From the NCBI RefSeq assembly GCF_009738185.1, contig NZ_CP046509.1:499501-563500 (forward strand): a DNA stretch of 64,000 nt, read 5' to 3'. The stretch is from Erwinia sorbitola. Its GTDB lineage: Bacteria > Pseudomonadota > Gammaproteobacteria > Enterobacterales > Enterobacteriaceae. Of the stretch, positions 22,479-31,740 are shown in pieces (position 1 is the stretch's first letter; every line of letters begins with the position of its first letter). Position numbers and translations under genes: made by a program. The notes below the pieces were generated by a model. It was not told the DNA's origin, made no database searches, and was given only the letters and a program-made list of their open reading frames with translations.

Positions 22479-23912
22479 TCAGTTGTTCTGGTAAACGTCT
22501 TTATACAGACGGCTTTCGAAGCGAACCAAAGGAATGCGACGCTGGCGCTGATCTTCCGGCGGTACAGCATATCCGGATAAGAACTGCACAAAAGCAACGC
22601 GCTTGCCGCTGGCAGTGGTCATAAAGCCAGCCAGGTTGTACACACCTTGCAAGGAACCAGTTTTTGCCGACACTTTGCCGTCAACACCTGCTTCATGCAG
22701 ACCGCCACGATAGCGTAAAGTGCCGTCATAGCCCGCCAGTGGCAGCATTGAAATATAATTTAACTGTTCATCATTCTGTGCAATATATTGTAGCACCTGC
22801 ATCATAGTTGCAGGGGAAATCAGATCGTGGCGCGACAGCCCGGATCCATCTACCTGTATACTATTGCCCAGATCGATATTGGCCTTCTGACGCAGAATCT
22901 GACGCACCGCATCCGATCCGGCACGCCAGGTGCCTGGTACACCAAAGCGCTCGTGGCCGATAGTGCGGAAAACGGTGTCAGCGATCATATTGTCGGATTT
23001 CTTCAGCATAATCTTCAGCAGATCGTGCAGCGGGGCCGACTGCGCCTCAGCCAGCACCGTGCCAGGCTGCGTGACCTGAGTCTGCCTTACCAGATGGCCG
23101 GTGTAGTCAATACCTGCATTTTGCAATTCTGCTTTCAGGATTGCTCCCGCATAGCTGGCCCCATCCTGAATGGCAAACGCGAGCGGTAATGGTTCAGAAC
23201 GCTGCGTCAGACAGCCGGTCAGGGTGAAACGGTTAAGTTCACCCGGTACCACATCCAGTTCGCAGTACTGCGCATCCGGAGAACCTTTGGCCAGCGTGCG
23301 GACTTCGCTGAACATATTGACCGGATAATAAGAAGCGACGCGAATAAATGCTTTATCGCCCGGGGTTGGCGCACTGTACAACGACACCGAGAAACAGTTA
23401 CGATCAACAATTGCGGCACCCGGTGGTGCACTGAAGCATTGAGTCATGTCATTCCATGGCCAGCCGGGGGCTTTGTCATGGCTGGCGAAAACCGACGTAT
23501 CAATGACCAGGTTGCCGTCAATATGCACTACACCTTGTTTTTTTAGTGCTGTGACCATATTGCGTAAGTCCTGGCGCGTCAGGGTGGGATCGCCACCAAA
23601 ACGTGCGACCAGATCGCCGCGTAGCGTATTACCGCTTATACTCCCTTTGCTTTCCAGCTGCGTATGGAAACGATAATCCGGGCCGAGCTGCAATAAAGCA
23701 GCCAGAGCGGTAATCACTTTCATGGTACTGGCTGGCAGCGCCATTTGCTGACTGTGATAATCGATCGTCGGCGTGGTCGCGCCTATTTTCTGCACAACCA
23801 GTGCCAGATTGGCGCCATCGGGCAAATATTGGGTATAGTCTTCTACGGGCGCAGCCTGCGCTTGCAGCATAAATGCGCAGGTAAAGCCGGTGACAATTCG
23901 TGGAAATCGCAT
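22479..23912 (-). CDS. dacB: D-alanyl-D-alanine carboxypeptidase/endopeptidase DacB (PBP4)
   Basis: Periplasmic class C penicillin-binding protein that trims stem peptides and cuts cross-links during cell separation. A signal peptide (MRFPRIVTGFTCAFMLQAQA) is followed by the SxxK motif ASTMK with Ser62, a long insert domain, SDN (LKKSDNM) and KTG (AKTGSLQG). 477 residues with the MRFPRIV start, exactly the E. coli length; an upstream in-frame ATG at 24020 is rejected. Confidence 0.96.
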   Translation of the reverse strand: MRFPRIVTGFTCAFMLQAQAAPVEDYTQYLPDGANLALVVQKIGATTPTIDYHSQQMALPASTMKVITALAALLQLGPDYRFHTQLESKGSISGNTLRGDLVARFGGDPTLTRQDLRNMVTALKKQGVVHIDGNLVIDTSVFASHDKAPGWPWNDMTQCFSAPPGAAIVDRNCFSVSLYSAPTPGDKAFIRVASYYPVNMFSEVRTLAKGSPDAQYCELDVVPGELNRFTLTGCLTQRSEPLPLAFAIQDGASYAGAILKAELQNAGIDYTGHLVRQTQVTQPGTVLAEAQSAPLHDLLKIMLKKSDNMIADTVFRTIGHERFGVPGTWRAGSDAVRQILRQKANIDLGNSIQVDGSGLSRHDLISPATMMQVLQYIAQNDEQLNYISMLPLAGYDGTLRYRGGLHEAGVDGKVSAKTGSLQGVYNLAGFMTTASGKRVAFVQFLSGYAVPPEDQRQRRIPLVRFESRLYKDVYQNN

Positions 23913-23975
23913 AATCTCGCGGTAACTGACAGGTGATGCTGTCATACTACGTGGCATTGCGGTGGAAAGTAAACG

Positions 23976-24004
23976 ATGACCCCCAGTGAACTCTGGGGTA
24001 AAAT
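23976..24004 (+). promoter_or_regulatory. candidate greA promoter
   Basis: ATGACC (23976-23981), a 17-base spacer and TAAAAT (23999-24004) predict a start near 24011, about 150 bases before the greA ATG, in the 249-base dacB-greA divergent gap. Confidence 0.5.
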
Positions 24005-24027
24005 GCGTATCAAATTGCAAAATAGAT

Positions 24028-24062
24028 CCTGGCCTGGGGCATGCTCCGGGTCAGGCTTCTTT
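24028..24062 (+). terminator. GraL-like attenuator in the greA leader
   Basis: CCTGGCC pairs with GGTCAGG around an inner GGGG/CTCC stem with a CATG loop, then a pyrimidine-rich CTTCTTT tail. With the predicted start near 24011 it would make a leader RNA of about 50 nt, the arrangement known for E. coli GraL. Downstream, GCAGGA/TCCTGC forms a second small hairpin. Confidence 0.5.
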
Positions 24063-24161
24063 CGTTTCAAATCAGTAGTAAGCGCCGCAGGACGCCTTTC
24101 CTGCATGCCATTCGTCAGGACGACGACACTTTAAACAGGATAGATTTTAAGAGGTATTGAG

Positions 24162-24644
24162 ATGAACCAGATTCCGATGACGTTAAAGGGCGCCGAAAAG
24201 CTGCGCGAAGAGCTGGAAGAGCTGAAAACCGTTAAACGCCCGAGAATTATTGCCTCAATTGCTGAAGCACGGGAGCACGGCGATTTGAAAGAAAACGCAG
24301 AATATCATGCTGCTCGTGAAGAGCAGGGGTTCTGTGAAGGCCGCATTCAGGAAATAGAAGCCAAGCTGTCTAATGCCCAGACAATTGATGTCACCAAAAT
24401 GGCGAGCAATGCCAATGGTCGGGTTATTTTTGGCTCCACGGTGACCGTGTTGAATGTTGATACTGATGAAGAGTTTACCTACCGTATCGTAGGTGACGAT
24501 GAAGCGGACTTTAAGCAGAATCTTATTTCAGTTAACTCACCGATGGCGCGTGGCCTGGTGGGTAAAGTTGCGGATGACATTGCCATTATTAAAACTCCAG
24601 GTGGCGATGTGGAATACGAAATCCTGAAAGTGGAATATCTTTAA
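24162..24644 (+). CDS. greA: transcription elongation factor GreA
   Basis: Inserts its coiled coil into the RNA polymerase secondary channel and stimulates cleavage of backtracked RNA. The N-terminal coiled coil has the acidic tip region [21 protein letters not shown]; the C-terminal FKBP-like domain includes [22 protein letters not shown]. 160 residues, two more than in E. coli, the extra residues being in [13 protein letters not shown]. Strong GAGG ribosome-binding site. Confidence 0.98.
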   Translation: MNQIPMTLKGAEKLREELEELKTVKRPRIIASIAEAREHGDLKENAEYHAAREEQGFCEGRIQEIEAKLSNAQTIDVTKMASNANGRVIFGSTVTVLNVDTDEEFTYRIVGDDEADFKQNLISVNSPMARGLVGKVADDIAIIKTPGGDVEYEILKVEYL

Positions 24645-24687
24645 GGTTACAGCTCCTCAAAATAACAGAGGTTTTGTAAAGAAAAGA

Positions 24688-24710
24688 AAAAGGCCGCAAT
24701 GCGGCCTTTT
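24688..24710. terminator. bidirectional terminator between greA and yhbY
   Basis: AAAAGGCCGC, AAT and GCGGCCTTTT form a 10-bp stem with T-rich tails on both strands between the two converging genes. Confidence 0.88.
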
Positions 24711-24787
24711 ATCAGAATCAGGAGCATGGCACTTTCTCCATTCCTGAGCTTAATATGGACAGGTCGGTTCGAAAACCGACTCGCTCA

Positions 24788-25081
24788 TCAGCGCGGAATG
24801 GAGATCTTGCGTTCCTTCGTTGGACGGTACAGTACCAGCGTCTTGCCGATAACCTGCACATTGACTGCACGCGTTTCGCGCACGATGGCCTCAACTACCA
24901 GGGCTTTCGTCTCACGATCTTCTGTGGCGATTTTCACCTTGATAAGTTCATGGTGCTCCAGTGCTTGTTCGATCTCGGCCAGCACCCCTTCGGTCAAACC
25001 ATTGTTGCCCAGCATAACTACTGGCTTCAGCGGATGGGCAAGACCTTTGAGGTGCTGTTTTTGTTTGGTACTCAGATTCAT
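24788..25081 (-). CDS. yhbY: CRS1/YhbY-domain ribosome-associated protein
   Basis: Single CRS1_YhbY (CRM) RNA-binding domain protein associated with pre-50S particles. 97 residues. LKGLAHPLKPVVMLGNNGLTEGVL contains the conserved GxxG loop (LGNNGL), and HHELIKVKI matches the family. It diverges from rlmE and converges with greA, as in E. coli. Confidence 0.94.
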   Translation of the reverse strand: MNLSTKQKQHLKGLAHPLKPVVMLGNNGLTEGVLAEIEQALEHHELIKVKIATEDRETKALVVEAIVRETRAVNVQVIGKTLVLYRPTKERKISIPR

Positions 25082-25209
25082 CGTATTTTTTACTTACATT
25101 GGGATTGAAAACGGGTCATTCTACCGCCATCTCTGGTGTATCACCAAATCGGCAACGCTGATTTGCGCGGTTTATTTATCGCTTACGTTGAATCATAGTT
25201 GGAAATTGT

Positions 25210-25839
25210 ATGACTGGTAAAAAGCGTTCGGCCAGTTCCAGCCGCTGGCTACAGGAACACTTTAGCGATAAATATGTGCTTCAGGCACAGAAAAAAGGGC
25301 TGCGTTCGCGCGCCTGGTTTAAACTTGATGAAATACAGCAAGGCGACAAACTGTTCAAACCTGGAATGACCGTGGTAGATCTCGGTGCAGCTCCGGGTGG
25401 TTGGTCGCAATATGTAGTAACGCAGATTGGGTCAAAGGGTCATGTTATCGCTTGTGATATCCTGCCGATGGATCCTATCGTCGGTGTCGATTTCCTTCAG
25501 GGCGATTTTCGTGATGAACTGGTGCTCAAAGCTCTGCTGGAACGCGTAGGTGAGACTAAAGTTCAGGTTGTGATGTCAGATATGGCACCCAATATGACAG
25601 GTACCCCTGCTGTAGATATTCCCCGGTCAATGTATTTGTGTGAGCTTGCGTTAGAGATGTGCCGTGACGTTCTGGCACCTGGCGGCAGCTTTTTAGTGAA
25701 AGTGTTTCAGGGAGATGGCTTTGAAGAATACCTCCGGGAAATTCGCTCCCTGTTTACGAAAGTGAAAATTCGTAAGCCGGACGCTTCGCGCTCTCGTTCG
25801 CGTGAAGTGTACATTGTAGCGACAGGGCGCAAACTATAA
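25210..25839 (+). CDS. rlmE: 23S rRNA 2'-O-methyltransferase RlmE (FtsJ/RrmJ)
   Basis: Methylates the 2'-OH of U2552 in the A loop of 23S rRNA, a late 50S assembly step. The catalytic K-D-K residues are visible: Lys38 (AWFKLDE), Asp124 (VMSDMAPN) and Lys164 ([10 protein letters not shown]). The SAM motif is [11 protein letters not shown]. 209 residues, and upstream of ftsH as in E. coli. Confidence 0.98.
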   Translation: MTGKKRSASSSRWLQEHFSDKYVLQAQKKGLRSRAWFKLDEIQQGDKLFKPGMTVVDLGAAPGGWSQYVVTQIGSKGHVIACDILPMDPIVGVDFLQGDFRDELVLKALLERVGETKVQVVMSDMAPNMTGTPAVDIPRSMYLCELALEMCRDVLAPGGSFLVKVFQGDGFEEYLREIRSLFTKVKIRKPDASRSRSREVYIVATGRKL

Positions 25840-25944
25840 CCAGAATAACTAGAGTAGCTGTCAGCACCTCAGCGATTCCAAGTATGAAGGATATATAGTA
25901 CCCTACGCTGTCTGTTAACACCGTTGTAATATGAGGTTAATCCC

Positions 25945-27888
25945 TTGAGTGACATGGCGAAAAACCTGATTCTCTGGTTAGTCATCGCAGTCGTGCTGAT
26001 GTCTGTATTCCAGAGCTTTGGGCCCAGCGAGTCGAATGGCCGTCGGGTTGATTATTCAACCTTCCTGTCGGAAGTGAACCAGGATCAGGTCCGCGAGGCA
26101 CGTATTAACGGGCGTGAAATTAACGTAACCAAAAAAGACAGTAACCGATATACGACCTACATTCCCGTCAACGATCCCAAGTTACTCGATAACCTGTTGA
26201 CTAAAAATGTGAAAGTTGTTGGTGAACCACCAGAAGAGCCGAGCCTGCTGGCGTCGATCTTTATCTCCTGGTTCCCAATGCTGTTACTTATTGGTGTTTG
26301 GATCTTCTTTATGCGTCAGATGCAGGGCGGCGGCGGAAAGGGCGCGATGTCCTTCGGCAAGAGCAAGGCCCGCATGCTGACAGAAGACCAAATCAAAACT
26401 ACCTTTGCTGACGTTGCTGGTTGTGACGAAGCAAAAGAAGAAGTAAGCGAGCTGGTTGATTACCTGCGAGAACCGAGCCGTTTCCAAAAACTCGGTGGTA
26501 AAATCCCGAAAGGCGTCCTGATGGTCGGCCCTCCGGGTACGGGTAAAACATTGCTGGCTAAAGCTATTGCTGGCGAAGCGAAAGTCCCTTTCTTTACCAT
26601 CTCCGGTTCTGACTTCGTTGAAATGTTTGTTGGTGTGGGTGCATCCCGCGTTCGTGACATGTTTGAACAGGCTAAAAAAGCCGCTCCGTGCATTATCTTC
26701 ATCGATGAAATTGATGCAGTGGGCCGTCAGCGTGGTGCCGGTTTAGGCGGTGGTCATGACGAACGTGAGCAAACCCTGAACCAGATGCTGGTTGAAATGG
26801 ATGGCTTCGAAGGTAATGAAGGCATCATCGTGATCGCCGCAACTAACCGTCCTGACGTACTTGACCCGGCGCTGCTGCGTCCAGGTCGTTTTGACCGTCA
26901 GGTTGTTGTTGGTCTCCCAGATGTTCGCGGTCGTGAACAGATTCTTAAAGTGCATATGCGTCGTGTGCCGCTGGCAACCGATATCGATGCAGCAATCATT
27001 GCTCGTGGTACTCCTGGTTTCTCCGGTGCTGACCTGGCTAACCTGGTCAACGAAGCTGCTCTGTTCGCCGCCCGTGGTAACAAGCGTGTGGTGTCGATGG
27101 TTGAGTTCGAAAAAGCCAAAGACAAAATCATGATGGGTGCGGAACGTCGCTCCATGGTGATGACTGAAGCGCAGAAAGAGTCTACCGCTTACCACGAAGC
27201 TGGCCATGCAATTATTGGCCGTCTGGTTCCAGAGCACGATCCTGTGCATAAGGTGACGATTATTCCTCGTGGCCGCGCACTGGGTGTGACCTTCTTCCTG
27301 CCTGAAGGCGACGCGATCAGCGCCAGCCGCCAGAAGCTGGAAAGTCAGATTTCTACCCTTTACGGTGGTCGCCTGGCTGAAGAGATTATCTACGGTGTTG
27401 AACATGTTTCTACCGGCGCGTCTAACGACATCAAAGTCGCGACGTCGATTGCCCGTAACATGGTCACGCAGTGGGGCTTCTCTGAGAAACTCGGCCCGTT
27501 GCTCTATGCAGAAGAAGAGGGTGAAGTATTCCTCGGTCGTTCTGTTGCTAAAGCCAAGCATATGTCTGATGAAACAGCACGTATCATCGACCAGGAAGTA
27601 AAAGCTCTGGTTGAGACTAACTACAAACGTGCCCGTGTGCTCCTTGGTGAGAACATGGATATCCTGCATGCGATGAAAGACGCGCTGATGAAGTATGAAA
27701 CCATTGATGCTCCGCAGATCGATGACCTGATGGCGCGTCGTGAAGTACGTCCGCCAGCAGGGTGGGAAGAATCAGGCAGCAGCAACAATTCAGACAATAA
27801 TGGCACGCCAAAGGCTCCGCGTCCGGTCGATGAACCGCGTACGCCAAACCCAGGCAACACCATGTCAGAGCAGTTAGGCGACAAGTAA
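25945..27888 (+). CDS. ftsH: ATP-dependent zinc metalloprotease FtsH
   Basis: Membrane-anchored AAA+ protease that degrades sigma-32, LpxC and damaged membrane proteins. Two N-terminal membrane helices flank a periplasmic domain. Then come Walker A GPPGTGKT, Walker B IIFIDEID, the SRH region and the zinc motif HEAGH near 417. I chose the TTG start at 25945 (MSDMAKN) because GAGG lies 8 bases ahead of it; the ATG at 25954 (MAKNLILW) would be 17 bases away. 647 residues. Confidence 0.97.
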   Translation: MSDMAKNLILWLVIAVVLMSVFQSFGPSESNGRRVDYSTFLSEVNQDQVREARINGREINVTKKDSNRYTTYIPVNDPKLLDNLLTKNVKVVGEPPEEPSLLASIFISWFPMLLLIGVWIFFMRQMQGGGGKGAMSFGKSKARMLTEDQIKTTFADVAGCDEAKEEVSELVDYLREPSRFQKLGGKIPKGVLMVGPPGTGKTLLAKAIAGEAKVPFFTISGSDFVEMFVGVGASRVRDMFEQAKKAAPCIIFIDEIDAVGRQRGAGLGGGHDEREQTLNQMLVEMDGFEGNEGIIVIAATNRPDVLDPALLRPGRFDRQVVVGLPDVRGREQILKVHMRRVPLATDIDAAIIARGTPGFSGADLANLVNEAALFAARGNKRVVSMVEFEKAKDKIMMGAERRSMVMTEAQKESTAYHEAGHAIIGRLVPEHDPVHKVTIIPRGRALGVTFFLPEGDAISASRQKLESQISTLYGGRLAEEIIYGVEHVSTGASNDIKVATSIARNMVTQWGFSEKLGPLLYAEEEGEVFLGRSVAKAKHMSDETARIIDQEVKALVETNYKRARVLLGENMDILHAMKDALMKYETIDAPQIDDLMARREVRPPAGWEESGSSNNSDNNGTPKAPRPVDEPRTPNPGNTMSEQLGDK

Positions 27889-27918
27889 TTCATTGCGCAG
27901 TAAACTGTTTTAACCTGA

Positions 27919-27944
27919 AACCCCGGCCTGTCCGGGGTTTTTTT
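27919..27944 (+). terminator. terminator after ftsH
   Basis: AACCCCGG, CCTGT and CCGGGGTT followed by TTTTT, 30 bases past the ftsH stop and upstream of folP. Confidence 0.88.
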
Positions 27945-27972
27945 ATTTCTTAATCACCGGAGGTAATCCGTT

Positions 27973-28812
27973 ATGAAGTTGTACGCCAGAGATTCCGTGC
28001 TCGACCTTTCACATCCTCATGTAATGGGGATTTTGAATGTCACCCCTGACTCTTTTTCCGATGGCGGCAAACATAACGAGTTAATCCAGGCACTAACCCA
28101 CGCCAATGAAATGATTAATGCCGGGGCAACCATTATTGATGTTGGCGGTGAGTCTACCCGACCCGGGGCCGCTGAGGTGAGTATTGAGCAGGAACTGGAG
28201 CGGGTTATTCCGGTAGTGGAAGCTATCGCACAGCGTTTTGAGGTCTGGATCTCTGTAGATACCTCGAAACCTGAAGTGATTCGTGAATCGGCCCGTGTTG
28301 GTGCCCATATTATCAACGATATCCGCTCCCTTCAGGAACCCGGTGCGCTGGAGGCCGCAGCTGAGACCGGTTTGCCAGTTTGTCTGATGCATATGCAGGG
28401 CGAGCCTAAAACTATGCAGCAGGCTCCGCAGTATCAGAATGTTTTGCGTGACGTCGATGCCTTCTTTGTCGAACATATTGCCCGTTGCGAAGCTGCCGGG
28501 ATTAAAAAATCACAACTGCTACTCGACCCCGGATTCGGTTTCGGTAAGAATCTCTCGCACAATTATCAATTGCTGGCACATCTGGCTGATTACCACCACT
28601 TTGGTTTACCTCTGCTGGTGGGCATGTCGCGCAAGAGTATGGTTGGTCAGCTGCTGAATGTCGGCCCGTCACAGCGCCTGACCGGCAGCCTCGCCTGCGC
28701 GGTGATTGCCGCTATGCAGGGGGCGCATATTCTGCGTGTGCACGATGTGAAAGAAACCGTAGAGGCGATGCGCGTCGTCGAAGCCACACAGTCTGCAAGG
28801 GAAGAAAAATAG
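27973..28812 (+). CDS. folP: dihydropteroate synthase FolP
   Basis: Joins 6-hydroxymethyl-dihydropterin diphosphate with p-aminobenzoate in folate synthesis; target of sulfonamides. TIM-barrel signatures are [15 protein letters not shown] and [16 protein letters not shown], with [15 protein letters not shown] further on. 279 residues. GGAGG ribosome-binding site. glmM starts 1 base after its stop, as in the E. coli folP-glmM pair. Confidence 0.97.
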   Translation: MKLYARDSVLDLSHPHVMGILNVTPDSFSDGGKHNELIQALTHANEMINAGATIIDVGGESTRPGAAEVSIEQELERVIPVVEAIAQRFEVWISVDTSKPEVIRESARVGAHIINDIRSLQEPGALEAAAETGLPVCLMHMQGEPKTMQQAPQYQNVLRDVDAFFVEHIARCEAAGIKKSQLLLDPGFGFGKNLSHNYQLLAHLADYHHFGLPLLVGMSRKSMVGQLLNVGPSQRLTGSLACAVIAAMQGAHILRVHDVKETVEAMRVVEATQSAREEK

Positions 28813-28813
28813 T

Positions 28814-30148
28814 ATGAGCGAGCGTAAATATTTTGGTACAGATGGCATCCGTGGCAAGGTCGGTGAGTCGCCAATTACCCCAGATTTCGTACTGAAGCTG
28901 GGTTTTGCTGCCGGTAAAGTTCTGGCGCGCCACGGTTCCAAGAAGATTATCATTGGCAAAGATACGCGTATTTCAGGCTATATGCTGGAGTCTGCGCTCG
29001 AAGCCGGCCTGGCGGCGGCTGGTTTGTCTGCGGCTTTCACCGGCCCGATGCCAACACCAGCTATTGCCTATCTGACCCGTACATTCCGTGCAGAGGCGGG
29101 TATCGTAATTTCAGCTTCACATAACCCGTTTGACGATAACGGCATTAAATTTTTCTCTACCGAAGGTACTAAGCTGCCAGACGAAGTGGAAGAAGCGATC
29201 GAAGCTGAAATGGAAAAGCCTATTACCTGTGTTGAATCAGCGGCTCTGGGGCGTGCCAGCCGTATCGTTGACGCTGCCGGACGTTATATTGAGTTTTGCA
29301 AGGGCACCTTCCCCAGCGAACTGAGCCTTAACGGACTGAAAATTGTTGTCGATTGTGCAAACGGTGCGACATATCACATCGCACCAAATGTTCTGCGCGA
29401 ACTCGGTGCCACGGTGATTGCCATCGGCGTACAGCCCGATGGGATGAACATTAACAAAGAGTGCGGAGCAACCGATCTGCGTCTGCTGCAAGAGCGCGTA
29501 CTTGCAGAAAAAGCGGATGTAGGCCTAGCCTATGATGGCGACGGTGATCGCATCATGATGGTGGATCATCTTGGTCATAAGGTGGATGGCGATCAGATCC
29601 TCTATCTTATTGCCCGTGAAGGGTTGCGTCAGGGGCAGCTGCGCGGCGGGGTGGTTGGTACGCTGATGAGTAACATGGGCCTGGAACTGGCGCTTAAACA
29701 GCTCGGTATTCCATTTGCACGTGCCAAAGTGGGTGACCGCTACGTGCTGGAAAAACTGAAAGAGAAGGGCTGGCGCCTGGGGGCTGAAAACTCGGGGCAC
29801 GTTATTCTGCTGGATAAAACCACCACCGGCGATGGCATCGTTGCTGGTTTGCAGGTACTGGCTGCAATCGTACGGAATCACATGAGCCTGCACGACCTGT
29901 GCAGCGGGATGAAACTGCTGCCACAAATTTTGGTTAATGTGCGCTTCAGCGGTCAAAACGATCCGCTGGAAGATGCGATGGTAAAAGCTGTGACGGCAGA
30001 AGTAGAAACGGAACTGAAAGGCCGTGGCCGTGTACTGCTGCGTAAATCCGGTACTGAGCCTTTAATTCGCGTTATGGTAGAAGGCGAAGATGAAGCGCAG
30101 GTTACCGCATTGGCACACCGTATTGCCGACGCGGTAAAAGCGGTATAA
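28814..30148 (+). CDS. glmM: phosphoglucosamine mutase GlmM
   Basis: Interconverts glucosamine 6- and 1-phosphate on the route to UDP-GlcNAc, so it feeds murA and LPS synthesis. The phosphoserine loop is [12 protein letters not shown] (about residue 102), the Mg-binding loop is [10 protein letters not shown], and the sugar/phosphate-binding region [16 protein letters not shown] is near the C-terminus. 444 residues. Confidence 0.98.
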   Translation: MSERKYFGTDGIRGKVGESPITPDFVLKLGFAAGKVLARHGSKKIIIGKDTRISGYMLESALEAGLAAAGLSAAFTGPMPTPAIAYLTRTFRAEAGIVISASHNPFDDNGIKFFSTEGTKLPDEVEEAIEAEMEKPITCVESAALGRASRIVDAAGRYIEFCKGTFPSELSLNGLKIVVDCANGATYHIAPNVLRELGATVIAIGVQPDGMNINKECGATDLRLLQERVLAEKADVGLAYDGDGDRIMMVDHLGHKVDGDQILYLIAREGLRQGQLRGGVVGTLMSNMGLELALKQLGIPFARAKVGDRYVLEKLKEKGWRLGAENSGHVILLDKTTTGDGIVAGLQVLAAIVRNHMSLHDLCSGMKLLPQILVNVRFSGQNDPLEDAMVKAVTAEVETELKGRGRVLLRKSGTEPLIRVMVEGEDEAQVTALAHRIADAVKAV

Positions 30149-30154
30149 CCGCAG

Positions 30155-30187
30155 GCCCGGGGGGATTTTGTTCAATAACCCCCGGGC
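30155..30187 (+). terminator. hairpin after glmM, weak terminator
   Basis: GCCCGGGGG (30155-30163) pairs perfectly with CCCCCGGGC (30179-30187) across a 15-base loop, 6 bases after the glmM stop. The tail TAATTATC has no T run, so it may act as an RNA 3'-end stabiliser instead of a terminator. Confidence 0.5.
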
Positions 30188-30393
30188 TAATTATCCGCAC
30201 GATGCGTATGATTTTTCGGGCTAAAACGCTTATTTTTTCTGCAAAAAAACATCTTTTGCCGTTTTTTTCCGCAATCAGCATTGGCGCATGAAATTGCCCT
30301 TGCACGTAAGGTCACCTTTAGTTAGTATTCACACCCGCTTCATAGGTAGGTTGTTGACTACTTATTAAGACTAACTGGCTTGAAGCTTTTGAT

Positions 30394-30408
30394 GTGCGTT
30401 TAACGCAC
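30394..30408 (+). repeat. perfect 7-1-7 palindrome in the secG leader
   Basis: GTGCGTT and AACGCAC are separated by one T, ending 17 bases before the secG ATG and just ahead of its GGAACAAGG ribosome-binding region. The preceding part of the 277-base glmM-secG gap holds the glmM hairpin and AT-rich sequence. Confidence 0.45.
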
Positions 30409-30425
30409 CAGGAACAAGGTTGATT

Positions 30426-30758
30426 ATGTACGAAGCTCTTTTAGTAGTTTTCCTTATTGTCGCAATCGGCCTTGTAGGTCTGATCATGCTTCAGCAAGGT
30501 AAAGGCGCTGATATGGGAGCATCATTTGGTGCAGGCGCTTCTGGTACGCTGTTCGGTTCTAACGGTTCTGGTAACTTTATGACCCGTATGACTGCGGTAC
30601 TGGCGACCCTGTTCTTCATTATCAGTCTGACCCTGGGTAACATTAATAGTAACAAGACCCAGAAAGGAAGTGAGTGGGAAAACCTGACTCAGCCGGCGCA
30701 GTCTCAACAGACTACACCTGCTAAACCGGCAACGCCGGGCAGCGATATCCCGCAGTAA
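30426..30758 (+). CDS. secG: preprotein translocase subunit SecG
   Basis: Auxiliary membrane subunit of SecYEG. Two membrane helices (about 2-22 and 53-73) are joined by the conserved loop LQQGKGADMGASFGAGASGTLFG. A polar Gln/Pro-rich tail follows. The start MYEALLVVF was chosen over TTG two codons upstream. 110 residues. As in E. coli, tRNA-Leu lies just downstream. Confidence 0.97.
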   Translation: MYEALLVVFLIVAIGLVGLIMLQQGKGADMGASFGAGASGTLFGSNGSGNFMTRMTAVLATLFFIISLTLGNINSNKTQKGSEWENLTQPAQSQQTTPAKPATPGSDIPQ

Positions 30759-30838
30759 GCAGTAAAGCAGTAACCGATGTAAAGCATTAAGAAGTAACCG
30801 TTTCGACGCGACAGAAATAAAAAAGTCGCCTCTTTAGT

Positions 30839-30925
30839 GCCGTGGTGGTGGAATTGGTAGACACGCTACCTTGAGGTGGTAGTGCCCGCATGGGCTTACG
30901 GGTTCAAGTCCCGTCCTCGGTACCA
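30839..30925 (+). tRNA. leuU: tRNA-Leu (anticodon GAG)
   Basis: 87-nt class II tRNA with an encoded CCA end. The anticodon loop TTGAGGT is closed by CTACC/GGTAG. The long variable arm is GTGCCCGCATGGGCTTAC. TTCAAGT forms the T loop. The acceptor 5' strand is GCCGTGG while the 3' strand is CCTCGGT, leaving U5 opposite U68; E. coli leuU has A5 there. Position after secG matches E. coli. Confidence 0.95.
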
Positions 30926-30973
30926 AATCTCAGTTTTGCTTGCAAATTCTGCAAGTTTTGCGTAGTATTCGGA

Positions 30974-31050
<77 letters not shown>

Positions 31051-31179
31051 CTTTCCCTTAGAGTTCTTTTTCAAATAAGCTGTATATACAACACATGGCG
31101 TATCTCAGTTGATTTTGAAAAAAATTCTTTTGGATTGTACCGAAGCCGCCAATGGCGGTTTACAGGGTCCAGTCGCATT

Positions 31180-31205
31180 AAGCCCCGATAATTCGGGGTT
31201 TTTTG
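31180..31205 (+). terminator. terminator between metY and rimP
   Basis: AAGCCCCGA, TAAT and TCGGGGTTTTTTG form a stem with a T tract in the 213-base metY-rimP leader. A small GCCGCC/GGCGGT hairpin precedes it at 31145. The nusA operon is known to read through leader terminators. Confidence 0.8.
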
Positions 31206-31263
31206 TTATCAGGAAACAGCATCACTGGGCTATAGGCCCTTTTTTTACGTCTTGGGGGTGGGA

Positions 31264-31716
31264 TTGTCCACATTAGAGCAAAAATTAACAGAGCTGATCT
31301 CAGCACCGGTAGAAGCGCTAGGCTACGAACTGGTTGGTATTGAGTTTGTACGCGGTCGCACATCCACCTTGCGCATCTATATTGATAGTGAAGATGGCAT
31401 CAATGTTGATGATTGCGCTGATGTGAGCCACCAGGTCAGTGCGGTAATGGATGTCGAAGATCCCATTACTGCGGTCTACAACCTTGAAGTCTCCTCGCCT
31501 GGTCTTGACCGCCCGATGTTTACTGCAGAACATTATGTACGTTTTACTGGCGAAGAAGTGAGTCTGGTGCTGCGTATGGCGGTACAGAACCGTCGCAAAT
31601 GGCAGGGTATCATTAAGTCTGTCCAGGGTGAGATGATCACTGTTGCCGTTGAGGGTCACGACGAGGTGTTCGCGCTGAGTAATATCCAGAAGGCGAACCT
31701 GGTTCCCCACTTTTAA
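31264..31716 (+). CDS. rimP: ribosome maturation factor RimP
   Basis: Needed for 30S maturation. The start is TTG at 31264 ([12 protein letters not shown]), matching the family; a GGGGGTGGG stretch lies ahead of it. Conserved segments: [43 protein letters not shown] and [14 protein letters not shown]. 150 residues, as in E. coli. First protein gene of the rimP-nusA-infB operon. Confidence 0.96.
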   Translation: MSTLEQKLTELISAPVEALGYELVGIEFVRGRTSTLRIYIDSEDGINVDDCADVSHQVSAVMDVEDPITAVYNLEVSSPGLDRPMFTAEHYVRFTGEEVSLVLRMAVQNRRKWQGIIKSVQGEMITVAVEGHDEVFALSNIQKANLVPHF

Positions 31717-31740
31717 AAGTCCGGATTGAGGCATACCAGG

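Noticed and set aside
26743..27669. 308-codon open frame antisense to ftsH
   Set aside because: Shadow of the FtsH coding sequence. The protein has no known motif and the sense strand is near-identical to the family.
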